NCBI GenBank assembly: GCA_030512295.1
Contig: JAULSR010000001.1
Location: 1,984,001-2,048,000, forward strand
From: Bombardia bombarda
Lineage: Eukaryota; Ascomycota; Sordariomycetes; Sordariales; Lasiosphaeriaceae
Direction of reading: 5' to 3'
DNA: 64,000 nucleotides
Position numbers and translations under genes: made by a program. Under the pieces are notes generated by a model that saw nothing but the letters and a program-made list of their open reading frames with translations, did no database searches and was not told where the DNA came from. Shown in pieces: positions 35,559-44,376 of this stretch (within the stretch, counting starts at the first letter, position 1; each line of letters starts with the position of its first letter).

Positions 35559-36976
35559 ATGATGTTGACTCGTTCTCCTGCTCCCACTCCCTCCGCCAAT
35601 GCCTCCCCGAGAAGCGGCTTCCATACGACCTTCCACTATGCCCCCGTCCCTTCGCCGCGACAGTCTCCTCGGGTCCCGGCCGCCTTGTCTCGCCGGCAAT
35701 CTACTACCTCGTCGTCTCCCTCAGCCGCCCCAACAACCGCAACAACGACAACAATAGCCTCGCCCTCCTTCTCGCGCCCCAAGCGATATGTAGGCGTCGA
35801 TGCCGCGACCCAGTACTCGCCAATGGAGCCCGTCGACTACGCAACCGGCCTGGCCCGTCCCGACATCCCCCTGACCGCCACTGACCAGACCGAACTCCCT
35901 CCCACCCCAGAACCAAAGCCCATGGGCCTTCGCGGCGAAAAGTTAAGCACCGCATCCCAGCCGACTGCGAACTCAGCCAACTCTGTGTCCTCTTCAGCCG
36001 CAAAGACGACGGGCGGCGGCGACCCACCATCTGGGAGCACATCACAGGCTGTGTCACCTACTAAGAGGAGGAATTCACAGGGCCCTGGTGATGCCAGCGT
36101 GGACTCGGAGGACGGCGGCGCACCAAGCGCTGCGACGCTCGCCAAACGCCCAAAGCCCGAGGTTGCGCCATCGAAGCTCTTGCCACAGAGATACGAGTTT
36201 TGCGCAGTCGAGGACATCGTCGTCTTGATCTCGCACATGCTAGGAGAGCTCATCGAGACAAATGATGCCCTAGCACTCAAATCTGGCCATCTGACCAGAT
36301 TTCACTCTCGGTTCGCCCGCCCTCCATTACTGGTAGCTACAGCTTCGGACGGATAACTCTGTCTGTTGGGAGCACGTAATACTGACAATTATCTTGCAGC
36401 ACACCCCCGGGAATCTCAGTCGTGGACTATCTTCACCGACTAGCAAAGCACGCCACTCTAAGCCCCCCCTTACTCTTGTCCATGGTCTATTACATCGACC
36501 GGCTGTGCGCATTATATCCCGAATTCACCATAAACACCCTCACCGTGCATCGATTTCTCATCACGGCCGCCACGGTTGCCGCAAAAGGCCTCTCGGATGC
36601 GTTCTGGAACAACTCGACATACGCGAGGGTTGGCGGCGTCAGGCTCGCCGAGCTGAAACTGCTCGAGCTCGAATTTCTCTACAGGGTCGACTGGAAAATA
36701 GTACCCAACCCTGAAGTGTTGGTTGCTTATTACCGCGGTCTGGTGGAGCGCTGCCCGGGCTACACGCTGGAGGCAGAAGTAGAGGATGTGGAGGAGGCCG
36801 ATGAAGACGAAGACGATAGCGATGTAGTTGATGATGACGACGACGACGACGACGACGAATACGACCTGGGAGGGGAAGAAGAAGACGGAGGTGGGAGCGA
36901 AAACATGGCTGCTGCCACGGCGGCGGCCACGGCTACAGTTGACGGTCGGTCGGGAGGAGGAGGCGGAAGCAGATAG
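35559..36976 (+). CDS. PHO80: PHO80-type phosphate-system cyclin (PREG-like)
   Basis: Two exons: 35559-36310 and 36400-36976, giving 442 residues. The N-terminal 200 residues are Ser/Thr/Pro-rich and disordered. The cyclin region (about 205-375) includes VEDIVVLISHMLGELIETND, HLTRFHSRTPPGISVVDYL, LLLSMVYYIDRLCALYPEF, HRFLITAATVAAKGLSDAFW and YARVGGVRLAELKLLELEFL; these track yeast Pho80 and Neurospora PREG closely. The C-terminus is strongly acidic with a poly-Asp run. Pho80 binds the kinase Pho85 (PGOV) and, when phosphate is plentiful, phosphorylates and silences Pho4 (NUC-1). The intron donor is GTTCGC, which is non-consensus; phase and homology (HSR|TPPG) fix it, and a TACTGAC branch site and TTGCAG acceptor support it. 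Two ATGs in tandem make the start ambiguous by one residue. Confidence 0.9.
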
Positions 36977-37714
36977 CAGCTATTTATTCTCGCTCGCGCT
37001 GATGATCGTTGTGCTTTTCCTCTTTTCTAAGGTAGTTGTAATGGACCGACTGCAATGCCTGGGGGCTTGGTCTACTACTACTACCAATACGTTTGCGCCG
37101 ACGGTTAGAGGTTGCGAAGGGTGCACGCGCGTGAGCTATGGAGTAACATTCCATTCTTCTCAAAACAATACTGTCTTGGTTGGATATGGATATCCTACAT
37201 AATCCACTATCGAGCGAAGGGGAATTTGTGAGCTTTGTAGAGACAACCTTTTTCCAAGGCTCGAATCTGTACATAGCACTTGCAAATGATACCACGGAAG
37301 CGTTTGGCCGCTGTTAAATTTCTCTATTAGATCCTGTAGTGTATTATGCTGTGCTGCAACCATGTCTCCCAAGAAAGTTCTGAACTCGCGGCTGTAAATT
37401 ATATGCTTGAATATGCATATCAAGGTAAGGTATGGTAGGTGGATGAAAACTTGAGAATGAGAAGTATACCGCTGTAGTAGTGGGGGAGGAGGGTTGTCTA
37501 AGCGCAAGTGCCAGCCGGCAGCAGCATGGCCTATCAGGCATTAGCTTAAAAACCCAAGAACGCCAAGGCCCAACGGGCCCAGCTCCAAGTCCACCACGTC
37601 CGTCTGTCCATCTTGAGCTTTCTTCCCGCTTGCTTCGCGATCGCAAAGCAAATAAAACCACCAAACCATCCAGGGACCTAGTTCTCGCCGAAACACCCCA
37701 TCAATCGCAACAAC
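36977..37714. other. Intergenic, PHO80 3' flank and EMC10 5' flank
   Basis: 738 bp between two plus-strand genes with no supported coding frame or repeat of note. The last 150 bp is A/C-rich, like a leader. Confidence 0.5.
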
Positions 37715-38417
37715 ATGAGACTACCTCTGATCCTCTCCGCGCTTCTGGCCGCGACCGCGACCGCAGCAGCAGCAGAGAGCCTGCAAACCGCCGTCCCCAT
37801 CTTCATCCAGCCCATCACATCGCCCGAGACAGCACCTACCTTGTTAGCCGAGGTCCGCTACGATGCCGCCTCTCCGACCTCGTCCTCCTCCCCCGAGCCG
37901 CCCACGGCCGCCGAGGTGTCGTCGTACGAAGCGCCCGAGATCCCCGACGCGGCCAAGCTGCTGCGCATCGGCGTGTACGACCGCGCCGCGGCGCGCTGGG
38001 CGTCGTCGACGTCGGTGATTTCCGTCGACAACTTTGGCAAGGGGTACTCGCCGCATTTCGTCGTGTCGGTCGACGATAAGGAGGGGAATGTTGTGGGTGT
38101 CGCGTGCAGGGGCGTCCGGATCGATGCGGGACAGACGCGGGACTTTGGCCCGCAGGCGGCGGTGGTGGTGACGGGCAGGGGCAAGCAGCCGGAGCTGAAC
38201 AAGCCGGTGGTGCTGTCGCCGCAGGGCAGGAAGGTGGAGGTGGAGGAGAAGACGCTTTTGCAGAAGTATATGACCCCCCCCCCCCCCCCCTCCCTTTTCT
38301 CTCACTTGGATGGATAGGTTTGCTAATCAGGATGTTTTGTGGGTGTGGTATAGGTATTGGTGGGTGCTGGGGCTTGTCGTCTTGTTCCTCGTTACGGGGG
38401 GAGGCGATTCGAAGTAA
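37715..38417 (+). CDS. EMC10: ER membrane protein complex subunit 10
   Basis: Two exons: 37715-38265 and 38354-38417, giving 204 residues, with an 88 nt intron (GTATAT...TATAG). The signal peptide is about 1-20 (MRLPLILSALLAATATAAAA). A beta-rich luminal domain follows, with RIGVYDRAAARWASSTSVIS, then DNFGKGYSPHFVVSVDDKEG and VACRGVRIDAGQTRDFGPQA. Past the intron, KYWWVLGLVVLFLVTGGG forms a single C-terminal membrane helix, as in fungal Emc10. EMC inserts tail-anchored and multipass proteins into the ER membrane; subunit 10 is a luminal peripheral-to-anchored part. Without splicing the frame would run into the C17 tract and end early, losing the membrane anchor. Confidence 0.88.
38274..38290 (+). 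repeat. 17-base poly-C run in the EMC10 intron
   Basis: C17 starting 8 bases after the 5' splice site (GTATATGA) of the EMC10 intron. This is an unusual place for a long homopolymer. Confidence 0.8.
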
Positions 38418-39197
38418 TGATACTATTCTACCTGTTTACCTTCACTGTCCGTGTTCTTTGGCCGACTATCTTCCCATTTGTGGTCCTGGGCAGACTATGG
38501 TTCTGGGCGGACCGAGAAGCTTCCATACCACGATGCCACGATTCATGACTGAAGGTAGGGGACTATCTCCTTGTCTCATTTTCAGCTTGCGCACGCGTCT
38601 TGTCAGTTATCGTTCTTGCATTGCCTCGGTGCCTCGAGTGTATTCCTAGGCCTTTATTCTCTTTCTATGAGCATTTGCGTCTGTACTATTGTGTTCCAGG
38701 TCTTCAGTTATTTGAGGGTAACTGGTTGACTTTGATCCGACTCAGTGAGCTGCCTGCTTGCCGGTGCGTAACGGGAAGCTTGCACAGTGCCGCCCCGTAA
38801 CGAGGTCCACAATACCCGCTTGCCAGCTTACATTGTCAGCTGTTTGCCAGTGGTGAATTGGGCCGATAAAGTTTAGGGCGGGTTTGGCTTGCGCCCCACA
38901 AACAGACCTCCAATTAGATGGCAAGCAGGGGCTACGCCGGCTCGAAATTCAGCAAGCTCCAGAACAACCCCAGCACGTAGCGCCCCCCCCCAGCACAGCA
39001 CGGTCAACTAGACCCGACCTTTCCCTCGCCCGCGCCGCCACCAGAAGGACGTCTCACTTTCTCTCCCTCCAACCAAAAACAAAACTCTATCCGGAACCTT
39101 GAGCTTCGCGGAACCCGTCAATACACACATCTATCTTATACTTTCCCTCGAAAAATCAACAAAAACGCCTTCACCCACACAAAGCTATATCACGAAA
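38418..39197. other. Intergenic, EMC10 3' flank and CHZ1 5' flank
   Basis: 780 bp with no supported gene. The right end is A/C-rich up to the CHZ1 ATG in context ACGAAAATGGCT. Confidence 0.5.
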
Positions 39198-39798
39198 ATG
39201 GCTACTGAGAACGGCACAACCACCTCGGCGCAGGACCCCGCGCAACTCGCTGCCGCTACCAATGGCAAGGGCAAGGGTAAAGCCGCAGCCACCGACGTTG
39301 TTGACGACACCTCCATGGCCGTCGACGACGATGAAGAGGACGAGGACGAAGATGGTGACGAGGTAAGCTTTCCTCTGACAACATTCGTCATGTGCGCGCG
39401 CGAACGCGCACGCGCACGTGCGAAAGCGTGCCGCCCATTCTCACCCCTCCCTCACTTTCTTTTGGCATACACCCCCAAGACTAACACCACTTTTTAAACA
39501 GGAGGTCGAGGCCGGTATGTACACACTTACTTCCCACTACACACCCACCCACTTACCCCCAGCTACCTGCACACAACATGTTTTCTGACTGATAGGCTGC
39601 TAAGTCGATGAAGAGGACGGCATGGAGGAGATTGACCTCGACAACGTCATTGGCCGTCGCACTCGCGGAAAAGTGATCGACTTCGCCAAGGCCGCTGAGG
39701 AGAACCCGCTGGAGGACGACGAGGACGAAGAGGATGACGAGGACTTTGAGGGCGAGGGCGAGGCTGAGACGGAGGACGACAAGATGGATGAGGACTGA
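39198..39798 (+). CDS. CHZ1: Histone H2A.Z-specific chaperone Chz1
   Basis: Three exons: 39198-39362, 39502-39514 (a 13 nt micro-exon, EVEA) and 39605-39798, giving 123 residues. The N-terminus is Ala/Lys/Gly-rich with an acidic run (DDDEEDEDEDGDE). The CHZ motif is in exon 3: MEEIDLDNVIGRRTRGKVID, then FAKAAEENPL. It is followed by a Glu/Asp tail to the stop. Chz1 binds H2A.Z-H2B dimers through this motif and hands them to SWR1-type remodellers in the nucleus. Intron 1 (139 nt) has a GTAAGC donor and an AACAG acceptor. Intron 2 (90 nt) has a GTATGT donor and must use a CTAAG acceptor ending at 39604; a TAG acceptor 9 nt earlier would put in a stop codon. All three phases agree. Confidence 0.9.
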
Positions 39799-41274
39799 AG
39801 AAAAAGAGATTGGACAAATTAAAACACAATTTTGTCTGGTGTCGCGGCCTTCTGTTTTTCCATCTGTTTGGTCGTAAAAAGCTCTTGATTCGGTATGACA
39901 ATGACGGGATGATGAAGAATAAGATTTGGTATCACGAGGACGGAAAGAACCGACAGAGGTATGGTCTCATGATCTTTTTAACCCTTACATCTGGATGCAA
40001 TGGTGGTTTGGTCATGTTGTGTGTTTGTTCATCTGGGTTTTATGGGGGAAAAGGACTTGGGATGGTTGAGATGTTGGTGTCTAGATGGCACGGATATTCG
40101 TGTGGTCAATTCTTCCCGAACTAGCTGAGCGTTCATTGGGGGTTGTTATCGTGCACCTCAACATCAATGGCTTTTTCATAGGTCGTAATACTGGACCAGA
40201 TTCGTGATTTTCCTCATGTTGGGTTGTATGTGATTATGGATTTTGAGCTGTGTTTATCGAATCCACGAGGTAGCGGCAGGCTGCTCCTAAAGCTACTACG
40301 CGTCTACAATTGCTATTGTCTTCCCTTTAAGACGAGAGGCAACGTGCCACCAAGGTGTTCAGCCAGACCATGAACATGATATTATTCCCTCGCCCGATGA
40401 GCAATGACACTTGCGACATTTGATCTTGCTATATGCTGGCAGGCAGGCTACTTACTACCTACCTAAGTAAGGACCAGGCTGTCTTCACATGTAAGCAGAC
40501 GCTCACCCAAGTATATTTTTCACCTCAGGGAAGCTTCTATTGTTTCCACCATTCCGCCAGCAACTATTTGCGAACGTCGCATCAAGAAGGCAAATTGCGA
40601 CCACGAACGGACTGACGGGCAGATAGACAGGGGCATTGCAGTGGTTGGCCGGTGCCATTGGATAGAGAACCTTTCTGTTTCCTGGGTACAATTCCGTGTC
40701 GACGAATGGGATATTGGGCCTGGCTAACGAAGTACTAGGTCTGTTACCTGTATTCGTACCTAGAAGAAGCTTGGATTGGATACCTGGACAGATAATAAAA
40801 ACACAAGCATCACCTATTCGCCCCTCCACCAAGCACCCCTATTGCGTACCTACTAAACAGGTGGTGCAAGCCCGGCGATTGGCTAATCTCCAGGGCCAAA
40901 ATTTTAATTTTAGGGGGTGATTGACGCCAGCTGTTCAACAAAGCCATCCATCCATACAGCATCGCATCATATCACACGACACGACACGACCCGGTACCAG
41001 GCCGGAACTTAATCAGCACCTAATAACGGATAGGTGGCTGCTTTGCTGCATCCATCCATTTCGTTGCGACGACACAAACTGCCACCTTTTCCCACACTTT
41101 CCACACTTTTCACGCGTCATCATCTCTGAGAGCTAGCAGGGGACGGTCCGCTATGGAAGGCAGGCCTCGTTTGATAACTACTGCGAATATCACCACTACT
41201 ACCGCAATCACCAACACCAACACCACCACTGTTCTGGCGTGTTGATTCAGCGCAGCAGCGCGTCACATTTTAGT
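39799..41274. other. Intergenic, CHZ1 3' flank and BET1 5' flank
   Basis: About 1.5 kb without a supported gene. It contains CATCC-, ACGAC- and TACCTAC-type short repeats. Confidence 0.5.
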
Positions 41275-42375
41275 ATGTCTTCGAGGTGAGTAATGACTTT
41301 GGTCGTTTTCCTTCTTTGTCTCAGTCGGTACCCTGCGCCATCATCGCCACCGTCGTCATCATCGACCCCCCCATCCCCCATCGCGATCCCAACAAACTCA
41401 ACCGCCAACCCGACACGAAACGACCGAGCGACCGACTGCCTGCTCTTCTAAACGATCGAATCGCCGTGGTCGAGGGTTCAGCCCACCTCAGCCAGCCCAG
41501 CGACTTGTCGCGACGACAAACGAACGCAATGGCGATGATGGAAGCCCTGCACCGCCCAACCCGACCAACCGACTACAGAAAGATAATACTTGCCTACCTA
41601 CCGTTTGGAGGGACGATGTGTGGTCCAACTCACGAAGAATCGCATACAACACGTTCCAGCTGAATAGAGGCTGATAATAACATTTTCAAAAGATTCGGAA
41701 GCTCGTCTCTCCACCAGCGCGATTCGCGCAGCGACCTCTTCAAGGGCTACACGGGCGAGTCGTCGCGCCGGAGCCCCAGCCAGGGGTACGGATATGGGTA
41801 CCAGCCGCAGCAGCAACAACAGCAGCAACCAGAGAGCAGCAATGGGCTGGGAGGCAGTCACTTGGGCGTGGACAGTAGCAGGGTGGGGTTTCGTCCCGCG
41901 ACGCCGAATTCAAGGTGGGGGGTTTTTTTTCTGGAAAAAAGGGGTGGAAGGGGGTGTTAAGATGGAAAGAGGAGAGAGAGAGGGTGTGTGCTGACAAGAC
42001 ATCAGGGGTCAATACAGCGATGCGGTCTTGAACGAGCTCGAGAGCCAAAACGACCAGCATGTCGAGGGGATTCTGGGCAAGGTCAAGATACTTAAAGATG
42101 TGAGTTCTTTACGGCAAAGGACGAAGGCAGACAGAGATGGGTGGGGGTTACTGACATGTTTACCACAGATGACGATGGCGATTGGCGACGAGATCCGCGA
42201 GTCGTCTGCGCTGGCGGAAAAGATGAACGACAGTTTTGACCAGACGCGCGTCCGGCTGCGCGGCACCATGAACAGGATGCTTCTGATGGCGGAGAGGACC
42301 GGTGTCGGCTGGAAGGTCTGGCTCGGATTCTTTCTCTTCGTCATCTTGCTGTTCATATACGTTTGGCTCTTTTGA
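41275..42375 (+). CDS. BET1: ER-Golgi SNARE Bet1
   Basis: Four exons: 41275-41285 (11 coding nt), 41693-41914, 42006-42099 and 42169-42375, giving 177 residues. The first intron is 407 nt, long for this window. The product opens MSSRFGSSSLHQRDSRSDLF and has a poly-Gln run near residue 45. The SNARE coiled coil is about 80-147 (ELESQNDQHVEGILGKVKIL, then IGDEIRESSALAEKMNDSFD). It ends in the tail anchor VWLGFFLFVILLFIYVWLF (159-177). Bet1 is a Qc-type SNARE on COPII vesicles, pairing with Sed5, Bos1 and Sec22 in ER-to-Golgi fusion; Sec18, also in this window, recycles such complexes. The N-terminal MSSRFG start is typical of fungal Bet1 and supports the tiny first exon. Confidence 0.92.
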
Positions 42376-42952
42376 GGAGACAAAATAATATGACGGCGTT
42401 GATTTTGGACGTGATACGCACATACATACACACACACACACTGCAGCGAATTGTTAGAGCATGGTTTTTGTATCTTGGGCCTTTGCTACTACAACATGGG
42501 TGCTTTTTTCGGCATTAGGCGCTCGGAGTTTGGTGGAGATGATATATCTCTTGTAGTCGAATTTCCTTCTTTTGCAAGGGGAACGAATTGCTACTACCCG
42601 CATGCGCGATGCTGTATGTACAGTGACTTATAATGAGAAGAGGAAGATAGACTGGTTCTAAGACTGAGAGCGAGTGGCATTACTTTTTGAGGGGGAATTC
42701 TTCTGATACGTAATAAATATATATTGATGTTTCTTCTGCCCTCATACCCAATGCTCCCTTTCATAACCCTTGTTACCAACGCTTCGTGTGCTTAGAGAGC
42801 GAATATAACGTGCCATAAAGCGTATCCGGCACCGATGTCCTTTTCCGCCGACGCTTTAATAGCTGGGTATCTCATGCTCGCCTGCCTATTCCATCCCATC
42901 CCATCCGTCCCTCTCCCGTACCATAGTGTGTCCCAATGCCACGCCCCTAAAA
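42376..42952. other. Intergenic, convergent 3' flanks of BET1 and APC15
   Basis: 577 bp between stop codons. It has a CA microsatellite at 42421-42440. No gene. Confidence 0.55.
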
Positions 42953-44376
42953 CTACAAACCTCTCCTCCGAATACCCGGGCTGCTGCCAATAACGCTGCT
43001 GCCATCCCGTGACAGAATACTGCTGATATCAAGACTGCTCCTCGGCACGCCACCACCACCGCGGTGACCACCACCAGCCAAGCTATTCCTCTGCTGCGGC
43101 AACGAAGCACGCGGGACGCGCGACGAGGCCGCCGCGACATGACTAACATCTTGCTCTCCATCCTCACTACCACTTCTGCTATCGCTGAGCAAGGCCTCAG
43201 AGTCGGTATGCTCGTAGCCGCCGCTCTCTGCCTCGGGGATGTCATCGTCCAGATCGATACCGCTGGGCTCGACCTCGTCCGGATACATGGCAGTAACAAG
43301 ATCGTCTTCCTCGAGAATGTACTCCTGGTCCTCCTCGTCAATATCATCATCAACGCCGTAGAGATCGCCTGCCCCATCAACTTGGCCGGCGCTGCCGCGC
43401 GCCGCCAGCATCCCGCGCATGCGGTCCTCGGTGGCGCGCATGGTGGCCATGCGGTTCGCGAGCTCCAGCTGCTGAGCGCGGCTCTGCTGGCGCCCGTTCC
43501 CGGCTCCGTGCGTGCCGCCAAGTGAGGCGGCGGCGGCGGCGCTTTGTTGGCTCGCTGTCTCCTCCTCGTCATCCTCTTCCTCATCGTCCTCCTCGCTCTC
43601 CTCTTCATCGTCCTCCTCACTTTCCTCTTCTTCCTCTTCTTCTTCTTCTTCCTCCTCCTCCTCATCACTGGCGCCATCAAACCCAAACCCGCCCTCGTCC
43701 GCATCGGGTATATCCTCATCCAGATCGCGGCCACCACCGTCGTCTGCCATCTGCTCGTTGTCGTCATCCATCGCCAGCACATTGGCGGTCGCTCCGGCGG
43801 CGCCAGCACCGCCGTCAGCTTCCGCCTCAACCAGCTCCTGCGCGAGCATCTCGCGGCGCAGCGCCTCGGCGTGCTCCTCGGCCTCGCGCCGCTCCTCGCG
43901 GATCTGGAAGAGCGTCTTGGTGATGCCGGGCGGCTTCAGCCAGGTGCTGCCGAGGTTGCCGACGTTGGCGCGGCGGCGCTCCATGTAGAGCTCGTCGGCG
44001 CGCATGCGGCCGAGCAAGGAGCGCTCGATGATGGCGGCTTGGGAGGTGCGGTTGCCGCGCTGGGCTGAGGCGCCGCCGCCACCGCCATTTGTGTTGCCGG
44101 TGTTGTTGTTGCTGCTGTCTTGGAGGAGCGGGTTGTGGTGGGGATGGTGGTGGCTGCTGCTGCCGTGGCCGTGGCCGCCGCCGGGGAGGGATGGGTCGTA
44201 GTGGGAGGATGTGCCGGTGGGGTTGCGTGACGAGACGTACCAGAGGGAATGGGACTAAAGGGGGGTTCATGTTAGCTCAGCTGTAGGTAGTTGCAGTGCG
44301 GTTGTTGTGGGTGGTGGCAGGGGGGAGGGGAGCTCACGTCTCGTGGTGTCAGGTCGGGAAGGATTGAGAACATCAT
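42953..44376 (-). CDS. APC15: Anaphase-promoting complex subunit Apc15/Mnd2
   Basis: Two exons: 44338-44376 (13 codons) and 42953-44254, giving 446 residues, with an 83 nt intron (GTGAGC...CTTTAG). The spliced N-terminus reads MMFSILPDLTPRDSHSLWYV, a hallmark of Apc15p-family proteins. After a His/Asn/Gly-rich linker comes RADELYMERRRANVGNLGST, then WLKPPGITKTLFQIREERRE (about 97-137) and an Ala/Glu helix. Next is a very acidic region with a run of Glu, and a Gly/Ser-rich tail. In yeast, Mnd2 restrains Ama1-APC in meiosis; Apc15 in animals drives turnover of the mitotic checkpoint complex. The start at tandem ATGs (44374-44376 and 44371-44373) leaves a one-residue doubt. The fungal protein is much longer than human APC15 because of the acidic and low-complexity C-terminal half. 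Confidence 0.88.

Noticed and set aside
43512..43988. Poly-Ser plus-strand frame
   Set aside because: Reverse reading of the Glu-rich part of APC15.
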